From positions 62,001-126,000 of the forward strand of contig NZ_NWUX01000013.1 in assembly GCF_002374315.1 (NCBI RefSeq): 64,000 nucleotides of DNA. The letters are read 5' to 3'. Below, in pieces: positions 38,494-47,510 of this stretch. The stretch comes from Vreelandella nigrificans. GTDB lineage: Bacteria; Pseudomonadota; Gammaproteobacteria; Pseudomonadales; Halomonadaceae. The position numbers and the translations under genes are program-made. The notes under the pieces were generated by a model. The model saw only the letters and a program-made list of their open reading frames with translations, searched no databases and had not been told where the DNA came from. Position 1 is the stretch's first letter, and every line of letters begins with the position of its first letter.

Positions 38494-41073
38494 ATGTCAG
38501 ACTCTAATCAATCCCTAACACTGCAGGCCCCGATTTCGGGGGTTGTGGTGCCTCTTATCGCGGTGCCTGACCCTGTTTTCGCCAGTCTAACCTTGGGAGA
38601 GGGTATTGCTCTCGATCCGTTGGGCGAGTGTCTACATGCTCCCTGTGATGGTGAAGTGGTGCAGTGTGCGCGTACCCATCATGCATTTACCCTAAAAACC
38701 AAGGCAGGTGTTGAGTTACTGCTCCACCTAGGCCTGGATACGGTTGAGTTAAACGGGAAAGGTATAGAGCCTTTGGTCTCCGTAGGTGATCAGGTGCGCG
38801 CAGGAGATCCGTTGTGTCGTTTCGATGCCGACGCATTAGCGCGGGGCGCGAGTGCGCTGATTACCCCATTGGTGATTACCGAGGCGGCTGGCTGGCAATT
38901 GCTGCCGTCTAAGCACCGCGAGGGGGAGCGTGTTTCACTGGGTGAACCCTTACTGGTGTTAACCCGTACCGCCGTTGAACAATCCAATCGACGAGCTGAT
39001 GGGCCGTTAGCTGAGCGCCCTGTAACCCTGGCTTTAGCATCGGGCCTGCATGCCCGTCCCGCCGCACGACTTCGTGCTATTGCTCGGGAGCACAGCGTTA
39101 GCCTAACGGTGCAACATGAGTGTTCAACCGGCAATATCGACAGTGCTAATGCCGATAGCCTTAGTGCATTAATGAACTTGGGCTTGGTCGAAGGTGCAAC
39201 GTTAAGGCTGACTGCCCAAGGAGAGGCTGCTGAGGCAGCGCTAGATGCTGCCGAGCGGCTGTTGACAACTCCCGAGGTGGAGGAGCACAGCGCACCTCCG
39301 TCAGCTACGTTAACTGCTGCGGTACTTAACAAGGGGGAACTGGCTGGCTTAGTGGCTAGCCCTGGTTTGGCCATCGGCCCGCTTGTCTCATACCAGTTAT
39401 CGCTACCCGCTGTGCCCCTGGTGGGTGAGGGCGAAGCTGTTGAGATGGCTCGCTTGGAAGAGGCGCTGTTACGCGTCGGCGAGGCGCTAGCTCAAGCTGA
39501 AGTGCAAGCGACGCGTCAGGGGCAGAGCGCCGAGGCGGAAATTTTTGCTGCCCATCGTGCCTGGCTAGAAGATCCCGATTTGGTAGCAGCGGCAGGGGAT
39601 CATATAGGTGAAGGGCACAGTGCTGGTCACGCTTGGCGAGAAGCATTGGACGCCGAAGCCGTACGGCTCGCGGCGAGTGGAAATATGCTGCTTGCCGCTA
39701 GAGTTGCTGATCTGCGCGACTTACAGCGTCGTGTGATGGCTGAGTTAAGCGATGATCAGCAAGAGGCACTTCCTGAACTGCCAAAGAACGCCATCGTTGT
39801 GGCTGAGGAACTGACACCTTCGGAGCTGGTAGCTGTTGCCTCCCAGCGTCCGGCAGGGCTTTGTCTCGCTGGTGGTGGCACTACTTCCCATGTAGCTATT
39901 TTAGCCCGCGCCAGGGGTATTCCCTGCTTAGTGGCCATGGGAGCAAGCCTGATCGATGCAGCGCATCGCGCCACAGGCGAGAGTGTCATTCTAGATGCAG
40001 AAAACGGGCGCTTGGCGCTGACGCCTAGCCCCACTCAGCGGGCGGAAGTGGCAGAGCGCATTGATACCCGCCTGCATGAGGCTGAGAGGGCGAAGGCGTT
40101 AGCGCATGAGCCAGCGATCACTCTGGATGGGCGAAAGATTGAGGTATGCGCCAATATCGGTGGTGCCGCAGAGGCACGTCTGGCAGCGGATTCAGGTGCT
40201 GATGGCGTGGGTTTACTGCGCAGCGAATTCCTTTTCCTGGAACGTGATAGTGCCCCCAGCGAGATCACTCAATGTGACGAATATCAGGCTGCTCTGGAAG
40301 CCCTAGGCGGTAAGCCTGTGATTATTCGCACTCTGGATATCGGTGCTGACAAGCAGTTGCCTTACCTGCGGTTACCTTCAGTTCCTAACCCCGCGCTGGG
40401 CGTACGCGGTGCTCGTTTGTGGGCCAGCCACCCTGAACTGCTGGAGACCCAGCTTAGGGCGTTGCTCGGCGTCACTCCGTTGGAAACATTGCACATCATG
40501 CTGCCCATGGTCAGCGAGGTTGGCGAGCTACGCGAAGTTCGTCGGCGCCTGGAAGTGCTGGCTTGTGAAATGGGGCTCGACGCACGGCCGCGCCTCGGTG
40601 CCATGATCGAGGTGCCTAGTGCCGCTCTGTGCGCAAGAAGCCTCGCTGTTGAGGCGGATTTTCTCTCAATCGGTACCAACGATCTAACCCAGTACACCCT
40701 GGCGATGGATCGTGAGGACCCGACGCTCACTGCACGAGCTGATGTATTGCATCCCGCGGTATTGCGGTTGATTCAGGCGACGGTAGACGGTGCGCAGGGG
40801 CACTGCCCCGTGGGAGTGTGCGGTGCCGCTGCTGGTGATGAGCTGGTCGCGCTCCTGCTTGTCGCGCTGGGTGTCGACGAACTCTCTGTGGAGCCAGCAC
40901 GTGTGCCTGCTGTGAAAGCCGCCCTTCGTTGCCTGAATGCTACCGCGCTGGCAGATGAGATTCCCGAGCTACTGGCCCTAGACGATGCTGCTGCTGTACG
41001 CCAGCACTTAAGCGCGTGGTTGGCCCAAACCAATCATACCGACATAACAACAACGACTCTGGAGAGGTGCTGA
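38494..41073 (+). CDS. PTS fusion protein EIIA(Glc)-HPr-EI for N-acetylglucosamine
   Basis: One 859-residue chain carries three phosphotransfer steps from phosphoenolpyruvate. EIIA spans about 8-160 with phospho-histidine H78 (LLLHLGLDTV) and partner H63. HPr spans about 172-258 with H186 in SGLHARPAARL. Enzyme I spans about 285-850 with H466 in GGGTTSHVAILARARG and the PEP domain motif GADGVGLLRSEFLFL. The final acceptor is NagE, whose gene begins one base after the stop. The arrangement equals the NagF/PtsI-type fusion of pseudomonads. No separate ptsHI genes are in the window, so this may be a dedicated, self-sufficient chain. Confidence 0.93.
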   Translation: MSDSNQSLTLQAPISGVVVPLIAVPDPVFASLTLGEGIALDPLGECLHAPCDGEVVQCARTHHAFTLKTKAGVELLLHLGLDTVELNGKGIEPLVSVGDQVRAGDPLCRFDADALARGASALITPLVITEAAGWQLLPSKHREGERVSLGEPLLVLTRTAVEQSNRRADGPLAERPVTLALASGLHARPAARLRAIAREHSVSLTVQHECSTGNIDSANADSLSALMNLGLVEGATLRLTAQGEAAEAALDAAERLLTTPEVEEHSAPPSATLTAAVLNKGELAGLVASPGLAIGPLVSYQLSLPAVPLVGEGEAVEMARLEEALLRVGEALAQAEVQATRQGQSAEAEIFAAHRAWLEDPDLVAAAGDHIGEGHSAGHAWREALDAEAVRLAASGNMLLAARVADLRDLQRRVMAELSDDQQEALPELPKNAIVVAEELTPSELVAVASQRPAGLCLAGGGTTSHVAILARARGIPCLVAMGASLIDAAHRATGESVILDAENGRLALTPSPTQRAEVAERIDTRLHEAERAKALAHEPAITLDGRKIEVCANIGGAAEARLAADSGADGVGLLRSEFLFLERDSAPSEITQCDEYQAALEALGGKPVIIRTLDIGADKQLPYLRLPSVPNPALGVRGARLWASHPELLETQLRALLGVTPLETLHIMLPMVSEVGELREVRRRLEVLACEMGLDARPRLGAMIEVPSAALCARSLAVEADFLSIGTNDLTQYTLAMDREDPTLTARADVLHPAVLRLIQATVDGAQGHCPVGVCGAAAGDELVALLLVALGVDELSVEPARVPAVKAALRCLNATALADEIPELLALDDAAAVRQHLSAWLAQTNHTDITTTTLERC

Positions 41074-41074
41074 A

Positions 41075-42793
41075 ATGTCTTCCACGACCCTCGGTTCCCG
41101 TCTGATGGGCGGACTTCAGCGGCTTGGCCGCTCTCTGATGCTACCCATCGCGGTATTGCCTATCGCAGGCCTATTACTGCGTCTTGGCCAACCTGATTTG
41201 CTGGATATTGCCTTCATTGCTGGCGCTGGCGAGGCTATTTTCGCCAACCTAGCACTGATTTTTGCTATCGGCCTAGCCGTAGGCTTCGCGGATGATAGTA
41301 ACGGCGCTGCCGGCCTAGCCGGTGTGATTGGCTATCTGGTGCTAGATGCGGTGCTGACTGCTCTTAACCCTGAGATCGATATGGGGGTGCTGGCAGGGAT
41401 TATTGCCGGTAGCGTGGCAGGTCTGCTTTATAATCGCTATAAGTCGATTCAACTCCCTGACTATCTTGCCTTTTTTGGTGGGCGACGCTTTGTGCCTATT
41501 GCCACTGGCCTAGCTGCGGTGGCAATGGGGGTTGTTTTTGGGATGATTTGGCCGCCCATCCAACATGGAATTGATGCACTTGGTCACTGGCTGATCGGCG
41601 CCGGTGAGCTGGGGCTTTTCGTGTACGGAACAATTAATCGTTTGTTGATTGTGACGGGTCTGCATCACGTGCTGAATAGCCTAGTGTGGTTCGTTTTCGG
41701 CAGTTTCGAGACAGCCTCCGGGGTAGTGGCCAATGGAGACCTTAATCGTTTCTTTGCCGGTGATCCTGCAGCAGGGCGTTTTATGGCGGGCTTCTTCCCG
41801 GTGATGATGTTTGGTTTGCCAGCGGCTGCATTGGCGATGTACCACGCTGCCCCCAAGGGGCGTCGTGCTCAGGTAGGAGGCTTGTTACTGTCACTGGCGT
41901 TGACGGCTTTCCTCACCGGCGTTACCGAACCCATTGAATTCACATTTATGTTTCTGGCGCCGCTGCTCTATGGCATGCACGCGGTATTGACGGGCGTTTC
42001 CATGGCACTGCTGCACTGGTTGGATGTGAAGCTTGGCTTCACCTTCTCCGCAGGGGCCTTTGACTTCGCGCTCTCTTATGGGCTCTCCACCAATGGCTGG
42101 CTGATGCTGCCGGTTGGCTTGGCCTATTTTGTTCTCTATTACACGGTATTCCGCTGGGCCATCGTCCGCTTTAATTTACCTACCCCAGGACGCGAGCCGG
42201 AAAATACAGCACCCGCAGCAGCCCCAGCGCCACTAGGCGAGCGTGGCTCTGCGTTTATTACTGCTCTAGGGGGAGCGAGCAACCTACAGAGCGTAGGTGC
42301 CTGCACCACAAGGTTGCGCTTGGTGTTGGAAAATCCTGAGGCGGTCGATGAGTCGGCCCTGAAGTCGTTGGGCTCTCGGGGGATCATGCGTCTTCAGGGC
42401 GGCGGCCTCCAGGTAATTATGGGGCCAATCGCCGATGGTGTGGCGGATGAAATTCGTCAGGCGCTTAAGCAGGAGGGAGCGGCGCTCGGTGATGTTAGTA
42501 CCACCCCTGCGCAGCACACTGCAGTTCCTTCAACATCTCAGATGGCGGCCTTGCCAGCCGAGATTGTACAGCGCTGGCTGGTGGCCTTAGGGGGAGATGC
42601 CAACGTGCAACAGTTGGAAGTCCAGGCGCAAACACGCTTGCGTGTGGAACTGGTCGATGGCGCTCGCCTCGACAACGCTGCGCTGGATCAACTGGGATGT
42701 AGAGGCATCCAGGCGTTGAGTGGTAATGTTTGGCATCTGATTGTGGGTGTCCATGCGGCTAGCGTTGCACAGTCGCTAGGAACGCAACGCTAG
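41075..42793 (+). CDS. nagE: PTS N-acetylglucosamine permease EIICB with a degenerate second EIIB domain
   Basis: Transports and phosphorylates GlcNAc. The product is 572 residues. EIIC (about 1-370) has ten or so membrane helices with the conserved GVTEPIEFTFMFLAP sugar-site motif. EIIB (about 388-465) has phospho-cysteine C410 in VGACTTRLRL. After a Pro/Thr-rich linker, residues about 493-565 repeat the EIIB fold (LVALGGDANVQQLE, AQTRLRVEL, LGCRGIQALSGNVWHLIVG), but Ala (about 518) replaces the cysteine, so it cannot take phosphate. No EIIA is present; that step comes from the fusion protein just upstream. Confidence 0.93.
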   Translation: MSSTTLGSRLMGGLQRLGRSLMLPIAVLPIAGLLLRLGQPDLLDIAFIAGAGEAIFANLALIFAIGLAVGFADDSNGAAGLAGVIGYLVLDAVLTALNPEIDMGVLAGIIAGSVAGLLYNRYKSIQLPDYLAFFGGRRFVPIATGLAAVAMGVVFGMIWPPIQHGIDALGHWLIGAGELGLFVYGTINRLLIVTGLHHVLNSLVWFVFGSFETASGVVANGDLNRFFAGDPAAGRFMAGFFPVMMFGLPAAALAMYHAAPKGRRAQVGGLLLSLALTAFLTGVTEPIEFTFMFLAPLLYGMHAVLTGVSMALLHWLDVKLGFTFSAGAFDFALSYGLSTNGWLMLPVGLAYFVLYYTVFRWAIVRFNLPTPGREPENTAPAAAPAPLGERGSAFITALGGASNLQSVGACTTRLRLVLENPEAVDESALKSLGSRGIMRLQGGGLQVIMGPIADGVADEIRQALKQEGAALGDVSTTPAQHTAVPSTSQMAALPAEIVQRWLVALGGDANVQQLEVQAQTRLRVELVDGARLDNAALDQLGCRGIQALSGNVWHLIVGVHAASVAQSLGTQR

Positions 42794-42803
42794 CAATGTA
42801 TAA

Positions 42804-42831
42804 CAGCTGCCCGGTCGTTGTCGGGCAGCTG
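42804..42831 (+). other. Hairpin after nagE
   Basis: CAGCTGCCCG (42804-42813) pairs perfectly with CGGGCAGCTG (42822-42831) around an 8-nt loop. No T-tract follows and the next gene starts 20 bp on, so partial termination or stabilisation of the upstream mRNA is likelier than a full stop. Confidence 0.55.
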
Positions 42832-42850
42832 CTGACCAAGGGAGTTCAGT

Positions 42851-43648
42851 ATGACCTCACGCCTTATCGTTTCCGATCTTGACGGTACGCTGCTTGGCAG
42901 CGACCACCGGCTGCACGAAAGTACTATTGAGGTACTACGGGCTCTCGTAAAGCAAGGCCATCATGTCGCACTTGCTTCTGGTCGCCACTATCATGATATG
43001 AAGGTGTTTCGCGATCAGTTGGATATCCCCGCGCATTTGATCAGTACCAACGGCGCCTATGTTCATGACCCGAAAGATATCTTGCTGGCCGCTTCTCACG
43101 TTGACCCTGAATATGCAAAGACGCTGATAGATCTGCCACGACCGCCTCAGGTGCGGCTTAATCTATACCGCGAGAGCGGCTGGCATATTGATGCAGAGGC
43201 TCCTCAGTTACTCTCCCTGCATGCCTCCACCGGGTTTAGTTATGAAGTAGTGCCCTCGGCGCAGATGGATCCCAGTGGGGTGGGAAAAGTACTCTATTTG
43301 GGTGATCCGGATGCACTGAAACAGCTGGAAATCCAGGCCCAAGAGGCCCACGGCGAAGGGCTGCATATTACTTACTCAACGATTGATTCGCTGGAAATCA
43401 TGGCAGGAGGCGTTAATAAAGGCGTAGCGCTGTCATCGCTACTGGAACGGTTGAGCTTAACGCCCGCAGATTGCTTAGCATTCGGTGATAATCTTAACGA
43501 TACCGAAATGCTCGACTTGGCAGGGGAGGCCCAGGTGATGGCTAATGCTCATCCCGCTCTATTTGATCGTGTAAAGGGCGCAGAGCGTATCGGCCACCAT
43601 GGTGAAGCTGCCGTTGCTGAGTGGCTAGCAAAACGCTTCGCGCTGTAA
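42851..43648 (+). CDS. Cof-type HAD-IIB hydrolase
   Basis: Sugar-phosphate phosphatase-like protein of 265 residues. Motif I is VSDLDGTLLG with nucleophile D9 and acid/base D11, the C2B cap occupies about 85-185, and motif IV is AFGDNLNDTEML. GGAG precedes the ATG. It follows the nag genes by 57 bp across a hairpin and is probably the last gene of that operon, where it may clear sugar phosphates such as excess GlcNAc-6-P or GlcN-6-P. The exact substrate is not deducible. Confidence 0.85.
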   Translation: MTSRLIVSDLDGTLLGSDHRLHESTIEVLRALVKQGHHVALASGRHYHDMKVFRDQLDIPAHLISTNGAYVHDPKDILLAASHVDPEYAKTLIDLPRPPQVRLNLYRESGWHIDAEAPQLLSLHASTGFSYEVVPSAQMDPSGVGKVLYLGDPDALKQLEIQAQEAHGEGLHITYSTIDSLEIMAGGVNKGVALSSLLERLSLTPADCLAFGDNLNDTEMLDLAGEAQVMANAHPALFDRVKGAERIGHHGEAAVAEWLAKRFAL

Positions 43649-43794
43649 CAAACGCTTCGTGATGCAAACTATTTTGTACTAACGCAGTTGCAACCTTGGT
43701 CTATGGCCGCTTGCGATAGGGTGGCCACTCCACCATCATCTAGCCCCTAAAATGATAATAACGAGTGATCATAACTTAGGGGTACTTTGCTACC

Positions 43795-44520
43795 ATGACA
43801 ACCACGCCTGCTACCTTAATGGTCGTCGATGATGACCCGGAAATCCGTGAGTTGCTGGCCGACTATTTGGGGCGTCACGGTTACCAGGTACTGACTGCTG
43901 ATGGTGCCGACTCGCTATATCTTCTGTTGGCTGATCACACGCCGGACCTATTAATTGTCGATGTGATGATGCCGGGGGATGATGGCTTTACTGTCTGCCG
44001 TGAGTTGCGCAAAACCAGCGAAACACCCATCATTATGCTCACCGCCAGTGCCGATGATACTGACCGTATATTGGGGTTAGAGTTGGGGGCAGATGACTAT
44101 ATCGGCAAGCCCTTTAATCCCCGTGAATTGCTGGCGCGTATCAAAGCGGTATTACGGCGTACCCGTTGTGCGCCACCTGCACTTCCACCTGGGCAGGCCC
44201 GCTGGGTCAGTTTTGGCCATTGGCAGCTCGACCGTATGACCCGCGAATTGATCGATTTACAGGGCGAGCGCACCGCGCTTTCGGGAGCAGATTTTCAGCT
44301 ACTGCAGGTGTTTTTAGAGCGCCCCGCCACAGTGATTACTCGCGATGATCTTTATGTGCTAACCCGTGGACGGGACGCGCCGCCGTTGGATCGCTCTATT
44401 GACGTTCATGTTTGCCGCTTGCGCCAACGCTTGGGTGAAGATGCTCAGCATTCGCAGCTAATTCGCACGGTGCGTGGAGCGGGCTATGTGTTGACCGCCC
44501 AGGTAGATGCATTAACGTGA
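43795..44520 (+). CDS. OmpR-family response regulator (GltR-like)
   Basis: The product is 241 residues. The receiver domain has acidic pocket D12-D14, phospho-acceptor D56 (LLIVDVMMPGDDG) and the conserved Lys in LGADDYIGKPF. The C-terminal winged helix (about 140-235) is OmpR-type (RSIDVHVCRLRQRLGE). It overlaps the kinase gene by 4 nt (GTGA) and precedes the sugar ABC transporter, the arrangement of GltR/GtrS with gtsABCD in Pseudomonas, where the pair responds to glucose or 2-ketogluconate. That role is inferred from context. Confidence 0.88.
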   Translation: MTTTPATLMVVDDDPEIRELLADYLGRHGYQVLTADGADSLYLLLADHTPDLLIVDVMMPGDDGFTVCRELRKTSETPIIMLTASADDTDRILGLELGADDYIGKPFNPRELLARIKAVLRRTRCAPPALPPGQARWVSFGHWQLDRMTRELIDLQGERTALSGADFQLLQVFLERPATVITRDDLYVLTRGRDAPPLDRSIDVHVCRLRQRLGEDAQHSQLIRTVRGAGYVLTAQVDALT

Positions 44521-46025
44521 GATACGCTAAATGGGCTAATGCTAGGCGACGCTTATCCAGACGAATCGCACGCTGGCTACCGGCATCGCTGCGTGGGCGT
44601 TTTGTGATCATTATGATCGCCGGTGTATTGGTCGCCCAAGGTGCCAGCTATGCGCTATGGACGTCTCAAGTGCGCTCTAGCCACTTGGCACAGCTTGATG
44701 AGCTGTCGACCAACATGGCGTTTAGCATTGCCTCCACCATGAGGTTTTTCCGCTCGCTACCGGTTGAATATCGCCATATCGTGCTCGATCAGCTGCGCAA
44801 TATGGGCGGTACACGCTTTTTTGTTAGCGTTAATGAGCGCAGGCTCGCCATCGATGATATTGGCTCGGGGCCGGAAAAAGAGGTGGTGGTGAATAATGTA
44901 CGCACGGTGCTTACCCAGCAACTCAATATTGATGATGTAATTGTTGAATTCTCCCGCCCGGAAAACCTTCGTGTGCTGAATAACGAAGTACTGCTCTATG
45001 ACCTGCCGCCGCGCTGGGGGCAGCACAGCCTGATGATGGAACCTCTTTCCCCGCCGATTTTAGTCGTTCAGTTAGAGCTTGCTCCAGACACATGGCTCTA
45101 CGTGGCCACGCTGCTGGGCGTGCCGGATATTTTCAGCGGCTATCGCTGGCTGTCTGAGGAACGTTTGTTGGTGGGTCTACTAGTGCTGCTGAGTGTGCTG
45201 GCACTTTCGTTGTTGGGAATTACCAGTGTGACCCGGCCGCTGGCGCGTCTTTCAAGGGCGGCGAATCAGCTAGGCGATGACCTGGATATGCCGCCACTAA
45301 AAGAGAACGGCCCGAAAGAAGTTGCTGCCACTGCGGCGGCGTTCAATCGTATGCAGCGGCGTATTCGTGAGCAGATTGAAGAGCGCGAGCGGCTCTTTTC
45401 GGCGATTTCCCATGACTTAAAAACACCCCTAACTCGTATGCGGCTACGTGCCGAAATGCTTGATGATGACTACCAGCGCGAGCGCTTTTGCGCCTCATTG
45501 GATGAGCTGGATAGTTTGGTGAAAGGTGCTTTAGCATCGGTGAAAGGGCTAGACCTACACGAGGAACCAACCCCCGTCGTACTGGAATCCTTGCTGGAAG
45601 AGTTGGCTGAAGAGCTGAGTCTGCAGGGCGCACAGGTGACTATTGAGAAAACCAGACAACCCATTGCCCCGCTTATTGCCAAGCCACTGGCGCTTAAGCG
45701 CTGCCTTACTAACCTGCTTGAGAATGCGGTGTTCTACGGCCAGCAGGCTGATGTCCAGTTACTTGAGCAAGGTGCCGTGGTCACCCTGTGTATTCGCGAC
45801 CATGGCCCCGGCATTCCTGAAGAGCAGTTAGGGCGGGTGTTTTCACCTTTTGTCCGCCTGGAGCCTTCGCGCAGTCGCTATACCGGTGGTAGTGGCCTGG
45901 GGCTGGGGATTGCCCGGCACATTGCCCGCGCCCACGGCGGAGATATTACGCTCGCCAACCATGCTGAAAAGGGCCTGCTTGTCACCCTCACGCTACCTCG
46001 CCAGGAAACTATTACAGACTTGTAA
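44517..46025 (+). CDS. Sensor histidine kinase (GtrS-like)
   Basis: Inner-membrane kinase of 502 residues with a GTG start. Two membrane helices (about 25-48 and 218-240) bracket a periplasmic sensor of about 170 residues. A HAMP linker follows (about 240-290), then the dimerisation helix with phospho-acceptor H299 in FSAISHDLKTPLTRMRLRAE. The ATP domain has N-box NLLENAVFYG and G-boxes DHGPGIPEE and TGGSGLGLGIARHIARAHGG. Partner of the response regulator upstream. Signal is probably a periplasmic sugar or sugar acid. Confidence 0.88.
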   Translation: MRYAKWANARRRLSRRIARWLPASLRGRFVIIMIAGVLVAQGASYALWTSQVRSSHLAQLDELSTNMAFSIASTMRFFRSLPVEYRHIVLDQLRNMGGTRFFVSVNERRLAIDDIGSGPEKEVVVNNVRTVLTQQLNIDDVIVEFSRPENLRVLNNEVLLYDLPPRWGQHSLMMEPLSPPILVVQLELAPDTWLYVATLLGVPDIFSGYRWLSEERLLVGLLVLLSVLALSLLGITSVTRPLARLSRAANQLGDDLDMPPLKENGPKEVAATAAAFNRMQRRIREQIEERERLFSAISHDLKTPLTRMRLRAEMLDDDYQRERFCASLDELDSLVKGALASVKGLDLHEEPTPVVLESLLEELAEELSLQGAQVTIEKTRQPIAPLIAKPLALKRCLTNLLENAVFYGQQADVQLLEQGAVVTLCIRDHGPGIPEEQLGRVFSPFVRLEPSRSRYTGGSGLGLGIARHIARAHGGDITLANHAEKGLLVTLTLPRQETITDL

Positions 46026-46136
46026 TAAACCCCCAACACTATGCAGGACTCGGTAACTCACCTTCGTGCTCGCCTTGGAGTAGTCTTCTAAAAGTCAAAG
46101 GTCCGGAAGGACAATAACAATATAAGGGTTTACGCC

Positions 46137-47396
46137 ATGTTGACATTTAAGAAGACGACGCTCGCGCTTGCTCTGGCAGGTGCTACCCTCGCCACTGCTG
46201 CTCACGCTAATGAAGTGGAAGTGCTCCACTGGTGGACTTCCGGTGGTGAAGCCCGGGCTGCCAACGTACTTAAAGAGTTAATGGAAGCGGAAGGTTACGG
46301 CTGGCAGGACTTCGCCGTGGCAGGTGGCGGTGGTGAAACCGCCATGACAGTGCTGAAATCCCGCGCTATGTCTGGCAACCCTCCCTCAGCAGCGCAAATC
46401 AAAGGCCCTGAGATTCAGGAGTGGGGTGAGCTGGGTTTGCTGGGCGACTTGAATGAGGTAGCGGATGCAGAAAGTTGGGATGAGCTGCTACCAGAGGTAG
46501 TGGCCGACATCATGCGCTATGACGATCAGTACGTAGCGGTGCCTGTTAACGTACACCGGGTAAATTGGCTATGGGCTAACCCAGCAGTGCTGGAAGCGGC
46601 AGGCGTTGAAATGCCCACCACACTAGATGAGTTTTTCGCCGCAGGCGAGGCTATTCGTGAAGCAGGTTACGTACCGCTGGCTCACGGTGGCCAGGCTTGG
46701 CAAGACGCTACTGTGTTTGAAAGTGTTGTACTGGGCGGCCAAGGCAGCGAATTTTATCAGCAGGCGTTGGTGGAGTTGGATCCTGAAGCGTTGGGTGGCG
46801 AACAGATGGTCGCCGCCCTTGAAGATTTCAAGCGCACGCGGGAGCTAATGGATGAGGGTATGTCTGGTCGCGACTGGAATATTGCCACTGCCATGGTGAT
46901 TGAAGGCACCGCAGGCATGCAGTTGATGGGGGACTGGGCAAAAGGGGAATTTACCGCTGCAGGATTAACCGCCGGGGAAGACTACCTGTGTGCAGCGGCG
47001 CCGGGCACTGAAGATGCGTTTACCTTCAATATCGATAGCCTGGCAATGTTCCGGGTCGCTAGTGATAACGAGCGAGAGGCTCAGCAAGTGCTTGCTCGTC
47101 TAGTGCTTGAACCAACCTTTCAAGAGGCGTTTAACCTCGCTAAAGGCTCCATTCCGGCGCGGCCTGATTTAGACATGAGCGAGTTTGATAGCTGCGCTCA
47201 GCAATCCTTGGCTGATTTCCAACGCACCGCAGAAGAGGGTGGTTTAGTGCCCAGCATGGCTCACGGCATGGCCGTACGTGCGGATGTCCAGGGTGCCATT
47301 TTTGACGTAGTGACGAACTACTTCAACGACGCCAATATGCCAGCGGAAGAAGCGGCGCAACGTATGGTAAGGGCAGCGCAAGCTGCTGCTTTCTAA
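46137..47396 (+). CDS. Carbohydrate ABC transporter substrate-binding protein (GtsA-like)
   Basis: Periplasmic binding protein of 419 residues with a clear signal peptide (cleavage after AHA, about residue 24). The mature N-terminus EVEVLHWWTSGGEARAANVL is typical of the glucose/mannose binding proteins of pseudomonads in the COG1653 family, as is the later HGGQAWQDATVFE segment. It is first in a four-gene transporter operon. AAGGG lies 9 nt before the ATG. Substrate is probably glucose, by analogy with gtsA and the adjacent two-component system. Confidence 0.9.
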   Translation: MLTFKKTTLALALAGATLATAAHANEVEVLHWWTSGGEARAANVLKELMEAEGYGWQDFAVAGGGGETAMTVLKSRAMSGNPPSAAQIKGPEIQEWGELGLLGDLNEVADAESWDELLPEVVADIMRYDDQYVAVPVNVHRVNWLWANPAVLEAAGVEMPTTLDEFFAAGEAIREAGYVPLAHGGQAWQDATVFESVVLGGQGSEFYQQALVELDPEALGGEQMVAALEDFKRTRELMDEGMSGRDWNIATAMVIEGTAGMQLMGDWAKGEFTAAGLTAGEDYLCAAAPGTEDAFTFNIDSLAMFRVASDNEREAQQVLARLVLEPTFQEAFNLAKGSIPARPDLDMSEFDSCAQQSLADFQRTAEEGGLVPSMAHGMAVRADVQGAIFDVVTNYFNDANMPAEEAAQRMVRAAQAAAF

Positions 47397-47434
47397 CGCG
47401 GCGCGGGTAACGTTTTACACGTCTAACGTTCCCA

Positions 47435-47457
47435 GGCACCGTCGCAACGGCGGTGCC
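47435..47457 (+). other. Intercistronic hairpin after the binding-protein gene
   Basis: GGCACCG (47435-47441) pairs with CGGTGCC (47451-47457). Such stems between binding protein and permease genes commonly protect the upstream mRNA and give higher expression of the binding protein. There is no T-tract. Confidence 0.6.
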
Positions 47458-47464
47458 CATATTT

Positions 47465-47503
47465 CCTGGTAAAGATTCCTGGCAAAGATTCCTGGCAAGG
47501 ACA
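47465..47503 (+). repeat. 13-bp tandem repeat, three copies, supplying the ribosome site
   Basis: CCTGGTAAAGATT, CCTGGCAAAGATT and CCTGGCAAGGACA lie head to tail at 47465-47477, 47478-47490 and 47491-47503. Only in the last copy has AAAGA become AAGGA, and it is this copy that stands 9 nt before the permease ATG. Confidence 0.92.
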
Positions 47504-47510
47504 CCCCTTC

